Shown here one piece after another: positions 8,612-19,012 of a DNA stretch of 64,000 nt; within the stretch, counting starts at the first letter, position 1, and every line of letters starts with the position of its first letter. Below the pieces are notes generated by a model. The model made no database searches and was not told where the DNA came from. It saw nothing but the letters and a program-made list of their open reading frames with translations. Origin of the DNA: Texcoconibacillus texcoconensis (GTDB lineage Bacteria > Bacillota > Bacilli > Bacillales > Salisediminibacteriaceae); the NCBI RefSeq assembly GCF_014202575.1, contig NZ_JACHHB010000004.1, positions 1 through 64,000 on the forward strand. The letters run 5' to 3'. The position numbers and the translations under genes were made by a program.

Positions 8612-8676
8612 TAAATTTGAACGTTTTGTGGACGGGTTTGCGAAAGTTTTCCAAAAGTTTGTCTATTTTATGAATG

Positions 8677-9153
8677 TCAAGGGCGTTGTTTCGGTTCTGA
8701 TTGCCATTTATTTGTTAATAACGGAATGATTTGTTTCATTTGCTGGTCAATCATTTGTTTCAAATAACGATCTTCCATATTCTCAAAAGGTAAAGCCGGA
8801 AGCCACACAAGCATGTCTGGCAATTCATCCTCTACTTGCTTCCAATCACCATCGGCCGTTAAATAAACGACGTGTTTAAAACCTTGCTCATAAACGTGAC
8901 GATCCCAATCAATTAACTCACTTTTTCGTTTTTCTAAAGGTTGATTCTTTATATATGTAAACGCCGGAAATAAAAGAACTCTCCCTTTAAATTGACGCTC
9001 AATAGCATCGGCCATCGTTGAGATAAAAGTTCCCATTGATACTTTCTGTTTTACATCCTCTTTTAAATCGATAGGGATTAGTGGAATAACCGCTGTATCA
9101 ACGTACTCTTTAGCTTGTAAATATGTATCGATATCTTGCATTGTCCATTTCAT
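8677..9153 (-). CDS. ypiF: YpiF-family protein (DUF2487)
   Basis: The protein has 158 residues, is soluble by composition, and contains the segment MKWTMQDIDTYLQAKEYVDT and a hydrophobic core (RVLLFPAFTYI). It matches B. subtilis YpiF in size and in its place between ypiB and qcrA. I know of no assigned biochemical role. It may be co-transcribed with ypiB, whose stop is 40 nt upstream and overlaps a hairpin. Confidence 0.75.
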   Translation of the reverse strand: MKWTMQDIDTYLQAKEYVDTAVIPLIPIDLKEDVKQKVSMGTFISTMADAIERQFKGRVLLFPAFTYIKNQPLEKRKSELIDWDRHVYEQGFKHVVYLTADGDWKQVEDELPDMLVWLPALPFENMEDRYLKQMIDQQMKQIIPLLTNKWQSEPKQRP

Positions 9154-9186
9154 GTTTTTCTACCTTCCTTCTATACAGTATTAAAT

Positions 9187-9209
9187 GAGCCCTCATACAT
9201 CGAGGGCTC
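9187..9209 (-). terminator. Hairpin overlapping the ypiB stop codon
   Basis: GAGCCCTC and GAGGGCTC form a perfect 8-bp stem. The ypiB stop codon (9193-9195) lies inside it, and the following T-tract is short (ATTTAATA). It may be a weak terminator or an mRNA stabiliser. Confidence 0.45.
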
Positions 9210-9744
9210 TTAATTGTTCATACTCTTTTACATATTGGTTGAATGATTGTTCATCTTTGTTTTTTAAAGATTCATCAATTTTCTGTTTTAACCATTCTTT
9301 GCGGTAGTGACGTAGTGATTGATCCATAACCATCTCCGCTAATAAAGAACGTAAGTTTATTTCTTCTTCATTTGCTGGGAGATATGGGTTTTCCTCCAAT
9401 ACCGCAACATATTGTGGGACAGAGAGTCGGTCTGTAAAATAAAGCTGGACGAACACATTTTCATGTCGGTTTAACCGAATATCATGGAATGCTTTTTCGG
9501 CATCCATCGTCACGTGTTGTTTTTTGTGAAAGGCAAACGGAACCTTGTCAACATCACTTGTTGAAATCAATAATGCTTTTGGGCAATGTTCAGCCTGCTC
9601 AACAAAATGTACACGTTCCATGAGCGAATCATCACTCATAAGATAATTCAATAACCACGCACATTCCCTTCGCTTCAATTGATACTCATCAAGAAACCAC
9701 TTTAGAAAATCACGTTTTTCCATCACCGGAATAGAGCTATTCAT
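9193..9744 (-). CDS. ypiB: YpiB-family protein (UPF0302)
   Basis: The product has about 183 residues and the family core FLKWFLDEYQLKRRECAWLL, and later DAEKAFHDIRLNRHENVFVQL, closely like B. subtilis YpiB. The family is conserved in Bacillaceae and has been linked to assembly or stability of the neighbouring bc complex mainly by position; no enzyme activity is established. The start at 9744 (MNSSIPV) follows GGGGGAGAGG; a longer frame to 9816 lacks a ribosome site. Confidence 0.85.
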   Translation of the reverse strand: MNSSIPVMEKRDFLKWFLDEYQLKRRECAWLLNYLMSDDSLMERVHFVEQAEHCPKALLISTSDVDKVPFAFHKKQHVTMDAEKAFHDIRLNRHENVFVQLYFTDRLSVPQYVAVLEENPYLPANEEEINLRSLLAEMVMDQSLRHYRKEWLKQKIDESLKNKDEQSFNQYVKEYEQLRALDV

Positions 9745-9953
9745 TTCGCCTCTCCCCCTATCGATTCGATTCAACAGGCAGGTATGATCCATCGCCTTAT
9801 TCAACCTAAAACACATGTATATGACGACGGAAAGTCAAGTTGAATGACAAAGCACGTTTGTAAACGCCGTGCTCGCCTTACTCATTTTATTCGATATATA
9901 TCAGTTAAACCCTTTAAAAATGAACAGAAAAACGCAATGATTTGTAAAAATTT

Positions 9954-10967
9954 CTACAACCAAGAAGTCGGATAAACGTATTGATCATCGTCTTCATGGA
10001 AGGTTGTCAAAAAGTTACAAGCTTCTAGCATATTAAGGATTCGCTTTTCTACAACGGCCGATTTTCCATCAAAGTAAAATGGGTCAACAAACAATTGCAA
10101 CTCTTTTTTTACCCATTCTTTATCAATAGCTTCCATAGGCTGAGTGATTTCTTGTAGCCACCGGACGATAAATGGTAAACAAGGAATTGCGTGACGATAA
10201 ATATTGATATACGTTTTCAGCAAGTTTTTCATAAAGGTCGAGGCTGACCATTCATCAATTTGTTTGGCGTATTTAGTGACTTGCAAGTACCCTTCTCGCT
10301 CTTCGATCCATTTATTTCGATAACAAAAATCATAGAGAAGTGAAAAGCGGTCCGGGTATGCATCAAAGTGCCGCCCATAACCAAAGCGCCATTTTTCATC
10401 TGGTAATTCCTCAGGATGTTGGAAACGTGATAACGTTCGTTTTAAATCCCGTTTATGTATTTTATAACTTTTTGTTAATGGTAATGGGTCTTCTTCTAAT
10501 TGATCAATCCAAGTAATCACATCCGAAATCGCATCCATTTTCACAGAACTGCGATTAGGTGAAACAATCGTCCACGGATATGCAGAATGCCTTAATTCTC
10601 TTTTTAAACGTTTTTTAATAAATACAGGCATCCAAAAAAAATCAGAATGTGTTTGTTTAAACAACAGACCAAGTGATAGAAGACGTTCAACAGTTTGCGC
10701 ATGTTCAGGTTGTTTCGAACGTGGTAATAAGCTCTTTGTTTCAAACTTATTTAAAGATGGACGCGGATCTAAAGAGATAGATAATGCAAGCATCCGTTCA
10801 CCAGCATGCATTGCGCGCCATTGTTTTTTCCATTCATCATCGTCTTTTAGATGTTTGTATAGTCGCTCTACCATATCTTGTTTTGAATGGAGGTTTCCAG
10901 AGATCTCCCATTGCTTCATTAGTGTGCGTAACTGAATCTCACTCTGCTCGAGTAACGTTTGTAACAA
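9954..10967 (-). CDS. Hypothetical protein, 337 residues
   Basis: I do not recognise this protein. It is soluble, rich in Lys/Arg and aromatic residues, and mostly helical in appearance. It has a leucine-rich segment (TVERLLSLGLLF) followed by a basic stretch (FIKKRLKRELRH), which could be winged-helix-like, but no diagnostic motif is visible. It sits between ypiB and ypiA, a place with no counterpart in the B. subtilis order I know, so it may be a lineage-specific addition. Codon use looks like that of its neighbours. Confidence 0.7.
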   Translation of the reverse strand: MLQTLLEQSEIQLRTLMKQWEISGNLHSKQDMVERLYKHLKDDDEWKKQWRAMHAGERMLALSISLDPRPSLNKFETKSLLPRSKQPEHAQTVERLLSLGLLFKQTHSDFFWMPVFIKKRLKRELRHSAYPWTIVSPNRSSVKMDAISDVITWIDQLEEDPLPLTKSYKIHKRDLKRTLSRFQHPEELPDEKWRFGYGRHFDAYPDRFSLLYDFCYRNKWIEEREGYLQVTKYAKQIDEWSASTFMKNLLKTYINIYRHAIPCLPFIVRWLQEITQPMEAIDKEWVKKELQLFVDPFYFDGKSAVVEKRILNMLEACNFLTTFHEDDDQYVYPTSWL

Positions 10968-11087
10968 GTAACATCCCTTCTTTATCTGAATGTTTTTCTT
11001 TAGTATGAACGAGTAGAGCGATTCTATAATTTACATCTTTTTAAGTACGGAGAACAACCCGGGTATGTCACACCCAGGTCATGTTCA

Positions 11088-12356
11088 TTACTCCATTTCC
11101 ATTCTCATCAATTGCTCTTCAATATCGTGGCGGTCCGTGTCATTTTTAAGAACCCAACGGTATTTTGCTTTCGCTTCTTCTATACGGCCTGCTTCCATAC
11201 AAATAGCTGCCATCTCTTCAACAAACTGTAGGTCTTCCTCAAAATGAGCACTAATCTCATCATATAAAGCGACAGCCTCGTCAAACTCATCTTGCTCATA
11301 CTTTGCTTTCGCTTTATACCACGAAAACAACGGATCCACTTCTCCATAATCCTCGAGAAAATCAATCAATTCTTCAATTTCTTCATGCTGCTCATCTTCT
11401 TGTAAGAAGAAAAGAAGTTCACGAACGGCTTCGAGATTACTTGGGTTCAGCGCAATCACTTTACGGAGGTGCTCCTCCCCTTCTGCTGCTTTCCCTTGTG
11501 CTAATGCAATTCGGCCCGCTTCTAAGTATAGTTCTTCATTAAATTCGTCGTGGTTCATCCCTTCTTTGACGACTTCTAACGCTTCCTCAGACATCCCTTT
11601 CATGCGTAAAGCTCTTGAAAGGTACGGATAAACGGTTGTAAATGATGGATCCACTTCTTTCAATCGATGAAATTGCTTGATTGCTAAATCATAATCTTCT
11701 ACTTGCATTGCTGTATAACCATATCCAAATAACCCTTGTGGCTCTTCATCTTTTTGTAACCCTTGTTCATAGTAATCTAGCGCTTCTTCAAATTGCCCAG
11801 TTGCACTATACGCTTCCGCAAGACGAAGTTCAGGTTTTAGCTCTTTCGGTAAAGAAGCATCTTTTTGGTGGTTGACCTTTTTATAATATGAGACGCTTTT
11901 ATTATAATCGCCTCGACTTAGGTAGAACTCGCCTAAGCTATATTGGATAATCGGCTCGTCCGGCGCTTTCTTTTCTGCTGTCTGCAGCTTTTGTTCCGCA
12001 ACTTCTTCTAGCCCTTGTGATTGATACAAATCAGCTAATAACAATTGTGCTTGAAGGTATGCAGGGTCATCTTCTGCTATTTCAGTTAGCATTTCAATCG
12101 CTTCGTCTTCCTCACCTAAGTCGATATAACATTCTGCTGCAAATGCAAACAGTTCGCCATGGTCAGGGTAACGAAACATCAATTCTTCAATAATTACTTT
12201 CGCCTTATCAACAAGTCCAAGTTCAAAGTACAATTCAGCCACATGCCGTTTTGTATCATCGTCTCCTTCTTTAAGAAGGTCTTCAGCATCGTTTAACGCC
12301 TGTTCAATATCTCCTTGATCGATTTTTTCGATAATTGCTTCAAATGTTTCCTTCAT
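11088..12356 (-). CDS. ypiA: TPR-repeat protein YpiA
   Basis: The protein has about 422 residues and is very acidic. It is built of about ten tetratricopeptide-like helix pairs, for example AEKKAPDEPIIQYSLGEFYL and EGMNHDEFNEELYLEAGRIA. This agrees with B. subtilis YpiA, a TPR protein of unknown partner located between aroE and ypiB. TPR arrays usually act as protein-protein scaffolds. The ATG at 12356 follows GGGTGG; an in-frame GTG at 12365 lies over that site. Confidence 0.85.
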   Translation of the reverse strand: MKETFEAIIEKIDQGDIEQALNDAEDLLKEGDDDTKRHVAELYFELGLVDKAKVIIEELMFRYPDHGELFAFAAECYIDLGEEDEAIEMLTEIAEDDPAYLQAQLLLADLYQSQGLEEVAEQKLQTAEKKAPDEPIIQYSLGEFYLSRGDYNKSVSYYKKVNHQKDASLPKELKPELRLAEAYSATGQFEEALDYYEQGLQKDEEPQGLFGYGYTAMQVEDYDLAIKQFHRLKEVDPSFTTVYPYLSRALRMKGMSEEALEVVKEGMNHDEFNEELYLEAGRIALAQGKAAEGEEHLRKVIALNPSNLEAVRELLFFLQEDEQHEEIEELIDFLEDYGEVDPLFSWYKAKAKYEQDEFDEAVALYDEISAHFEEDLQFVEEMAAICMEAGRIEEAKAKYRWVLKNDTDRHDIEEQLMRMEME

Positions 12357-12447
12357 AAATACCACCCATTTCTATGTCTCCAGTCTAACAAACGACCTCT
12401 TAGTATTGTAGCGTAAGAACAGACGTGAAAAAAGTAGAAAGCTTATC

Positions 12448-13326
12448 TCAGCTTCTAAAAATATTTGAAAAAGGAAGGAATTTTCCTGGCATGATGTTTG
12501 TTATTTCCTCACCTTCCGAACGACAGCTAAATACCTCGCCCGCCTTTAGAACCTCACCTCGACGCACGACAACAGAAGCGTCTTGCTCTTTACAATCTTG
12601 TTTTGTCATATCTTTTTGTATTAATACATAGTCAGCATCACTTCCTGTTTGCAGTACACCTTTTTTTGGGTACAAGCCCAATTGTTTCAGTGCTTGTTTT
12701 GAAAAGAATGAACCGTTTGGCAACTCTTCGATGGCATTAAATTGATACTGTTTCACAACCTTTGACCAAGTTTGATTAACGTATTTCTCTTGACGTGGAT
12801 CCATTTGTTTACTAGGTTTCCTTAACATTAATGCTGACTTTAAAGGAAACAAAGCTTCCGATATTCGTTGCCATTTTACTTCGCGTAAAGCTTGTTCATC
12901 ATCAAGTTCGATCATAATAAGGGGGATTTTTTCTTGATACAAACGTCGCACAAGGCGTTCTTTCAATTTTGAAATCGGTACAACCACAGCAAATAAATAA
13001 TCAGAAGGACAATTTGTCATCCATTTACGCGCTCGTGATATCGCTTCTGTTACTTGCCGTTCGTAACGGACATGTACAGGTATTACAACAGTCGTAGCGC
13101 CTATTTTCAAGATGTTTTCATAGGAAGCTAACGCTAACCCTTGATTAACACCTTCATCATATAAAAGTACACCACCTGGTTGGATAAAAAAATCGTCGAT
13201 CGATAACCGATAGCCTTTCAATCGCTTAACTTGTTCGCCTACATAATTCACTTGCCCATTTTTAATGTAAAGATCTTTCGCCTTCCCTTCTAAGTTTTCT
13301 GTACAGCTTTCAATGATATATGGCAC
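12448..13326 (-). CDS. Amidohydrolase-like protein lacking the catalytic motif
   Basis: The protein has 292 residues. The C-terminal part (GLYPKKGVLQTGSDADYVLI and VVVRRGEVLKAG) reads like the end of an amidohydrolase/dihydroorotase fold. The N-terminal part has the beta-strand start (IKNGQVNYVG) and a remnant of the usual PGFIDxHxH box (FIQPGGVLLYDEG) in which both metal-binding histidines are missing. It is therefore probably not an active metallohydrolase. It lies between ypiA and the aroA terminator. The frame is intact, which argues for a kept, perhaps structural or regulatory, role. Confidence 0.65.
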   Translation of the reverse strand: MPYIIESCTENLEGKAKDLYIKNGQVNYVGEQVKRLKGYRLSIDDFFIQPGGVLLYDEGVNQGLALASYENILKIGATTVVIPVHVRYERQVTEAISRARKWMTNCPSDYLFAVVVPISKLKERLVRRLYQEKIPLIMIELDDEQALREVKWQRISEALFPLKSALMLRKPSKQMDPRQEKYVNQTWSKVVKQYQFNAIEELPNGSFFSKQALKQLGLYPKKGVLQTGSDADYVLIQKDMTKQDCKEQDASVVVRRGEVLKAGEVFSCRSEGEEITNIMPGKFLPFSNIFRS

Positions 13327-13400
13327 AACTCCACCCCGTTTTTGTATTGTTACTGCAAGCTATGAGGAGCATGGAGCATTTATACCTTTGTTGAATCCAT

Positions 13401-13440
13401 AAAAAAACCGCCTAGACATCCTTCGATGTGTTCAGCGGTT
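13401..13440 (-). terminator. Terminator of the aro-trp supraoperon
   Basis: The minus strand reads AACCGC, an inner pair ACATC/GGATGT, then GGCGGTTTTTTT. It begins just after the aroA stop codon. Confidence 0.85.
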
Positions 13441-13451
13441 CGAAAACATTT

Positions 13452-14753
13452 TTATCCTGTGGTCACACTGAGGTTTGATAAATCTTCAAAAAATCCTGGA
13501 TATGAAACGTCAACAGCTTCCTGATTTAGAATCACAATCGGCTCCTCTGATACGAGACTCGCAATTGCCATCGCCATGCCAATTCTATGGTCTCCAAAAC
13601 TATCAACTGTACCACCTTTTAGAGGTGTTCGTCCATGGATCACCATACCGTCTTCTGTCGCTTCAATGTTAGCTCCTAACTTTTTCAACTGCCCAACAAC
13701 CGTATCAATACGGTTCGTTTCTTTCACTTTTAATTCCGCCGCGTCTTTGATGACCGTCGTCCCTTCTGCTTGGGTCGCAAGCACAGCAAGAACAGGAATT
13801 TCATCAATCAAACGAGGAATGTCATCTCCTTCTACGGTTGTTGCCGTTAATGCTGATGAGCGGACTTCAAGATCTGCGATCGGCTCCCCAGTGTCGATTC
13901 GCTCATGCTTTTTCACAACATTAGCACCCATTTTTTTCATAACATCAAGTATACCTGTCCGTGTCGGGTTCACTCCAACATTTTCTATGTACACTTCACT
14001 CGCTTCTGTTATGGCAGTACCTGCGAGAAAAAATGCAGCCGAGGATATATCCCCAGGAACACGAATATCGCAAGCCGAGAGCTTTTGCTTTCCTTTCAAA
14101 CGAACGCTTGTCCCATTTTGCTCTAGATTAACACCAAATGCTTGTAGCATCCTTTCTGTATGATCACGAGATGGTGCTGGCTCACGAACAACGGTCTCTC
14201 CGTCCGCACCTAGCCCCGCAAGCAAAACAGCTGACTTCACTTGTGCACTGGCTACAGGCGTGTCATAAACAATTCCTGATGTATTTTCACCACTTACCGC
14301 AAGTGGAGCGAATCGACCTTGCTCACGTCCATTGATCACAGCGCCCATTTGTTTCAACGGGACTGTAACTCGGTCCATCGGCCGCTTCCTAATTGAAGCA
14401 TCGCCTGTTAAAACAGAATGGAACGGCCTTGAGGCCAAAATCCCTAGCATTAAACGAATCGTCGTCCCTGAGTTGCCAACATCTAATACTTCTGTAGGCT
14501 CCTTTAAACCATCATAACCGACGCCTTCAATGATTAATGCACCTTGTTCAGTTTGTTCAATCGAAACACCAAGTTCTTGAAAACATTTCACCGTTCGCTT
14601 ACAATCTTCACCAAATAAAAAGCCTTCCACTGTGGTACGCCCTTCTGCTAATGCTCCGAGCATGATCGAACGATGTGAAATTGATTTGTCTCCTGGTACA
14701 GCAATTCGCCCATTTAAAGATTTTACTGTTGCTTCCATTCGTCTCTCCGTCAT
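13452..14753 (-). CDS. aroA: 3-phosphoshikimate 1-carboxyvinyltransferase (EPSP synthase)
   Basis: The protein has 433 residues. It joins phosphoenolpyruvate to shikimate-3-phosphate in the shikimate pathway (the gene is called aroE in B. subtilis). Signatures include [14 protein letters not shown] near the N-terminus, [20 protein letters not shown], and [14 protein letters not shown] near the C-terminus. It is the last gene of the supraoperon, 10 nt after tyrA, with GGAGG 6 nt before the ATG. Confidence 0.97.
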   Translation of the reverse strand: MTERRMEATVKSLNGRIAVPGDKSISHRSIMLGALAEGRTTVEGFLFGEDCKRTVKCFQELGVSIEQTEQGALIIEGVGYDGLKEPTEVLDVGNSGTTIRLMLGILASRPFHSVLTGDASIRKRPMDRVTVPLKQMGAVINGREQGRFAPLAVSGENTSGIVYDTPVASAQVKSAVLLAGLGADGETVVREPAPSRDHTERMLQAFGVNLEQNGTSVRLKGKQKLSACDIRVPGDISSAAFFLAGTAITEASEVYIENVGVNPTRTGILDVMKKMGANVVKKHERIDTGEPIADLEVRSSALTATTVEGDDIPRLIDEIPVLAVLATQAEGTTVIKDAAELKVKETNRIDTVVGQLKKLGANIEATEDGMVIHGRTPLKGGTVDSFGDHRIGMAMAIASLVSEEPIVILNQEAVDVSYPGFFEDLSNLSVTTG

Positions 14754-14763
14754 TCGTTACCTC

Positions 14764-15867
14764 CTACTGAGCTACATACGTTTCATAAAGGTGATCATTT
14801 AATGATTGCTTACCTGCTTGCAAATCAGATTCCGAGCGAAAACTTAAGCGAAGAACACCCATAATGTCTTCACGCGTTTCTATAATTCGTATATTTGTAA
14901 TACTAATTCCCGCTTCTGCTAAAATCCCTGTCACATCTGAGATTACACCTGGGTGGTCAGGGACGTCAACGTATAAATCGTAAAACGCAGGTAACGCTCC
15001 TCGTTTTTTGGATGGCAACTCATCCCGATACGTCTTTGCTTGAGAAAAAAAGTCGTAAAGCGCCTTTTCATCTTCACTTTCAATCATACCTGTCACATCT
15101 CGCAGTTCCTTTTGCCAAGATTGCAACAATTCAAGCAGTATTTCTTTATTATGAACACAGATATCTCGCCACATTGTAGGTGACGAGGAAGCAATACGCG
15201 TTATATCACGAAACCCTCCCGCAGCCAGCTGTCCGACTTGCGGGTGCTCGTAAGAAATTTTTTCAACTTGACGGACTAAACTAGCCGCAATCACATGAGG
15301 AAAATGACTGATAACACCTGCTAATTGGTCATGTTCTTCAGGAAGCATCGTTAAAAAGCGTGCACGCGTCCCTTTGAGCCAATTTTGTAAACGGATTACT
15401 GCTGGAGTTGGTACTGATTGATCTGGTGTAATCACATAATAAGCATTTTCAAACAAATGCGCTTTTGCTGCAGTTACACCAGTTTTATGGGACCCTGCCA
15501 TTGGGTGTCCACCAATAAACGTAACATCTTTATTCTCAAGTTTGCGCCCTTTTTCCATGATCCGCTTTTTCGTGCTACCAACGTCTGTAATGAGCGCCCC
15601 TGATTTCAGCGGCACGTGTTGCAATTGTTCAAGTATTTCCATCGTTTTAACGACAGGCGTACTTATAATGAGCAAGTCAGCGATTGCTGCTGCTTCTTCA
15701 ATCGATTGCACACCTTCATCGATCACTTTTAACGATTGCGCCATAGACACACTGTCTGTATCGATATCATAACCGTAAATGTAAACGTCAGCATGCTCTT
15801 TTTTAATAGCAAGCGCAAGGGATCCGCCAATTAAACCTAGCCCGATAATCAGTACATGTTTTTTCAC
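14764..15867 (-). CDS. tyrA: Prephenate dehydrogenase with ACT domain
   Basis: The protein has 367 residues. It oxidatively decarboxylates prephenate to 4-hydroxyphenylpyruvate for tyrosine synthesis. An N-terminal Rossmann motif (IIGLGLIGGSLALAI), the STPV and GGHPMAGSHKTG active-site segments, and a C-terminal ACT domain (about residues 295-365, VDVPDHPGVISDVTGILAEA) are visible; the ACT domain suggests tyrosine feedback. The start is GTG, preceded by AGGAGG. It is 11 nt from hisC. Confidence 0.96.
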   Translation of the reverse strand: MKKHVLIIGLGLIGGSLALAIKKEHADVYIYGYDIDTDSVSMAQSLKVIDEGVQSIEEAAAIADLLIISTPVVKTMEILEQLQHVPLKSGALITDVGSTKKRIMEKGRKLENKDVTFIGGHPMAGSHKTGVTAAKAHLFENAYYVITPDQSVPTPAVIRLQNWLKGTRARFLTMLPEEHDQLAGVISHFPHVIAASLVRQVEKISYEHPQVGQLAAGGFRDITRIASSSPTMWRDICVHNKEILLELLQSWQKELRDVTGMIESEDEKALYDFFSQAKTYRDELPSKKRGALPAFYDLYVDVPDHPGVISDVTGILAEAGISITNIRIIETREDIMGVLRLSFRSESDLQAGKQSLNDHLYETYVAQ

Positions 15868-15878
15868 CGTTTTTCCTC

Positions 15879-16976
15879 CTAAGATGAACGCTTCTGTAGG
15901 TGATATGCATCTAATTCGTCAAGTAAACCTTGGTTTTCTTCTTCAGTACCTACAGTGACACGAATCATAGTCGGGTACCCTAGCGCTTGGCCACTTCGAA
16001 CAATATAGCCTTTAGATAATAAATGTTGGAATACATCGTCTGCTGGAGCACCTACATCAAAAATAATAAAGTTCGTTTCTGATGGAAAGTATTGAAGCCC
16101 GCGCTCAACGCAATAATCCATGTATTGCTGTATGCCTCGTTGGTTTTTTTCACGACACGCGTCGATAAATGACTGATCCTTTAATGCAGCTTGGGCCGCT
16201 CGTTGCGCAATTGTTGATGTATTAAATGGTTCCCTAGCAGGGTCCATTTTTTGCACAAGTGTCGCTTGGCCAATGCCATAGCCAATTCTTAATGAAGCCA
16301 AGCCATACGCTTTTGAAAATGTTCTCGTAATGAATAAGTTTGGATATTGATCGATGAGTGGAATCGTATTAGGAAAATCATCCGCCGTAACGTATTCATA
16401 ATACGCTTCGTCACTGACGACGATCGTGTCTTTCGGGACTTGCGCTAAAAAGTTTAAGAACGATTCTTCATTTACATACGTTCCTGTAGGGTTGTTCGGG
16501 TTACATACAAAAACGATTTTCGTATTTTCATCGATTTTTTCTAACATCGCAGATAAATCATGGACACCATCTTGTAAAGGGACTTCGCGTACCTCTGCTC
16601 CTTCAATGACCGCGTTATGGCGATATTGCGGAAAAGTCGGTGTTGCTGTCACAATATTATCTCCTGGTTTTAAAAATGTGCGACAAAGAATCAACAATAC
16701 TTCATCTGAACCATTACCAAATAAAAGTTGACTAGGATCAACGCCTAAAAAGTGAGCGACATCTTTTTTCACAGCTTGTGCGGAACCATCAGGATATTTC
16801 GCTAAGTCAGAAATGGTTTCTTCAATCGCTCGTTTCACTTGTGGTGAAGAACCGAATGGGTTTTCATTTGATGCGAGCTTGATGACCGAAGAAAGACCAA
16901 ATTCACGTTTTACTTCTTCGATAGGTTTGCCTGGTTGATATGGAGACAACCCTTCTAATGCCTTTTTCGTTTCCAC
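15879..16976 (-). CDS. hisC: Histidinol-phosphate / aromatic aminotransferase
   Basis: This is a class-II-like PLP aminotransferase of 365 residues with [12 protein letters not shown] near the N-terminus, NPNNPTG, DEAYYEY, and the PLP lysine in [16 protein letters not shown]. In Bacillus this single gene, placed in the trp-tyr supraoperon, serves both histidine synthesis and transamination of aromatic keto acids. It lies between trpA and tyrA as in B. subtilis. Confidence 0.95.
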   Translation of the reverse strand: METKKALEGLSPYQPGKPIEEVKREFGLSSVIKLASNENPFGSSPQVKRAIEETISDLAKYPDGSAQAVKKDVAHFLGVDPSQLLFGNGSDEVLLILCRTFLKPGDNIVTATPTFPQYRHNAVIEGAEVREVPLQDGVHDLSAMLEKIDENTKIVFVCNPNNPTGTYVNEESFLNFLAQVPKDTIVVSDEAYYEYVTADDFPNTIPLIDQYPNLFITRTFSKAYGLASLRIGYGIGQATLVQKMDPAREPFNTSTIAQRAAQAALKDQSFIDACREKNQRGIQQYMDYCVERGLQYFPSETNFIIFDVGAPADDVFQHLLSKGYIVRSGQALGYPTMIRVTVGTEEENQGLLDELDAYHLQKRSS

Positions 16977-17018
16977 TGTTTAACACCTCAATGCGTAAAA
17001 GAATCTTTCTTCTCTATC

Positions 17019-17822
17019 TTACGATGAAATAAGTGATTCGACAAATGCTTTAATGTTTTTAAGGCCACTTTCCATTGTGTTTTCATTGCTTAATAATTGT
17101 CGGTTTTCCTCAATAGTACGTACGATTGCACTCCCAATGATAACACCATCGGCATGCTGCCAGAATTGATCCACTTGTTCTCGGCTTGAGATTCCAAAGC
17201 CGACAGCCACTGGCACTGTACTTGTTTGTTTCACTCTTTCAATAAATTGATAGACTTCTTCATTGTAATTTGAACGTTCCCCTGTCACTCCGAGGGACGA
17301 TACGAGATATACAAACCCTTCAGCCCGCTTTGTAATATATTCAATTCGGTCGTGCGATGTTGGCGCCACTAGAGAGATCATGGATAGCCCTTGCGCTTGT
17401 GCTAAAGAAGTGAACTCTTCACTTTCCTCCAATGGCAAGTCTGGAATAAGAAATGCATCAATACCTGCTCGCTTTGCTTCTTGAACAATCGCTTCTTCTC
17501 CAAATTGTAGGACTGGATTATAATAACTAAACAGCACGAGCGGAATGTCAACGCCTCTTTTTTTCACATTCGCCGCGACTTGCAGCACGTCTTTTAACGA
17601 GACACCTTGATCTAAAGCACGGGAAGCTGCACGTTGAATCACTGGGCCGTCTGCTAACGGATCGCTATAAGGTACACCTAACTCGACCGCATCTGCCCCT
17701 GACTCCGCTAACATCTCAATCACTCGCTCGGTTACTTCGAGACTTGGATCGCCAACGACGACATACGGAATAAATAATTCACTGCTTTTATTTAACAATG
17801 GTTGTTTCACTGCTTGTTTCAT
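17019..17822 (-). CDS. trpA: Tryptophan synthase alpha subunit
   Basis: The protein has about 267 residues and a TIM-barrel fold. It cleaves indole-3-glycerol phosphate to indole for TrpB. The catalytic Glu in AVELGVPYSDPLADGP and the Asp in AFLIPDLPLEE are present, along with the C-terminal phosphate-site segment VAVGFGIS. The ATG at 17822 follows GGGGGAG and sits 2 nt after the trpB stop; a longer frame to 17888 is not supported by a ribosome site. Confidence 0.97.
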   Translation of the reverse strand: MKQAVKQPLLNKSSELFIPYVVVGDPSLEVTERVIEMLAESGADAVELGVPYSDPLADGPVIQRAASRALDQGVSLKDVLQVAANVKKRGVDIPLVLFSYYNPVLQFGEEAIVQEAKRAGIDAFLIPDLPLEESEEFTSLAQAQGLSMISLVAPTSHDRIEYITKRAEGFVYLVSSLGVTGERSNYNEEVYQFIERVKQTSTVPVAVGFGISSREQVDQFWQHADGVIIGSAIVRTIEENRQLLSNENTMESGLKNIKAFVESLISS

Positions 17823-17824
17823 TA

Positions 17825-19012
17825 TTACTCTCCCCCTAAATACGATTGAATCGTATGCACATCTTTGTCGCCTCGACCTGATAAACATACTAAAATCGAA
17901 GCACTAGATGGAAGTTGTTCCGCTCGGTCAAACGCTTTTTTTAGCGCATGGGCCGATTCTAAAGCGGGTAAAATTCCTTCTTCTTGAGCAAGCGTCTGTA
18001 CCGCTTCTAATGCGTCCGCATCACTGGCTGCTTCATACTGTACTCGACCTGTTTCAAATAAATGCGCATGTTCTGGACCAATTCCTGGATAATCTAAACC
18101 TGCAGAAATTGAATGCGGTTCTACAATTTGCCCATTTTCGTCTTGCAGTAAATACATGAGTGAGCCATGCAATACACCTTTTGTCCCCTTCGTCAACGTC
18201 GCCGCATGCTCTTCGGTATGCAACCCTTTTCCTGCTGCTTCTACACCTACAAGTTTGACGTCATCTTCTAGAAACGGATGAAACATCCCGATTGCGTTAC
18301 TTCCCCCACCGACACAAGCAAACACTTCATCTGGCAACTTTCCGTATTGAGCTTGAAATTGTTGTTTACTTTCTTTGCCGATGACCGTTTGGAAATCACG
18401 AACGATTTTAGGATAAGGGTGTGGTCCAACAACGGAACCGATTAAATAAAATGTATCTTCTACATTTGCAACCCAATAACGAATCGCTTCGTTTGTCGCA
18501 TCTTTTAATGTTTTACTCCCACTCTTTACAGGGATGACTTCGGCACCGAGTAATTCGATTCGAAAGACATTTAACGCTTGACGTTTCATATCTTCTTCAC
18601 CCATAAATACTTTACAACTTAGGCCGAAGCGAGCTGCGGCTGTCGCTGCTGCTACACCGTGTTGTCCTGCACCTGTTTCAGCAATGATTTTTGTTTTCCC
18701 CATTCGCTTTGCAAGTAATGCTTGACCGATTGCGTTATTCATTTTGTGTGCGCCTGTATGATTTAAGTCTTCACGTTTTAAATAAATGTTTGCTCCACCA
18801 ATACGTTTGCTAATACGTTCAGCGTAAGTAATCGGGGTTGGGCGGCCCGAGTAATCCGTTAATTCTTTTTGCAATTGTTGTTGGAAGTCTTCTTCATTTG
18901 AGATTGTTTCATATGCTTGTGTCAATTCTTCTAGCGCAACCATTAACGTCTCAGGTACGAAACGTCCACCAAATGCGCCGTAACGTCCCTTTTGATCAGG
19001 ATAAACTGTCAT
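17825..19012 (-). CDS. trpB: Tryptophan synthase beta subunit
   Basis: This PLP enzyme of about 395 residues condenses indole with serine. The PLP lysine is in [13 protein letters not shown], the catalytic Glu in [11 protein letters not shown], and the phosphate-binding loop in GGGSNAIG. Its start overlaps the end of trpF by about 17 nt. Both an ATG (19012) and a GTG (19015) are in reach of AAGGAG; I chose the ATG. Confidence 0.96.
   Translation of the reverse strand: MTVYPDQKGRYGAFGGRFVPETLMVALEELTQAYETISNEEDFQQQLQKELTDYSGRPTPITYAERISKRIGGANIYLKREDLNHTGAHKMNNAIGQALLAKRMGKTKIIAETGAGQHGVAAATAAARFGLSCKVFMGEEDMKRQALNVFRIELLGAEVIPVKSGSKTLKDATNEAIRYWVANVEDTFYLIGSVVGPHPYPKIVRDFQTVIGKESKQQFQAQYGKLPDEVFACVGGGSNAIGMFHPFLEDDVKLVGVEAAGKGLHTEEHAATLTKGTKGVLHGSLMYLLQDENGQIVEPHSISAGLDYPGIGPEHAHLFETGRVQYEAASDADALEAVQTLAQEEGILPALESAHALKKAFDRAEQLPSSASILVCLSGRGDKDVHTIQSYLGGE

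Noticed and set aside
11052-11082. Hairpin ACCTGGGT/ACCCGGGT after ypiA as a terminator
   Set aside because: The stem is good, but no T-tract follows, so I could not support a terminator call.
13576-14163. 195-residue plus-strand frame opposite aroA
   Set aside because: It is the antisense shadow of a clear EPSP synthase gene.
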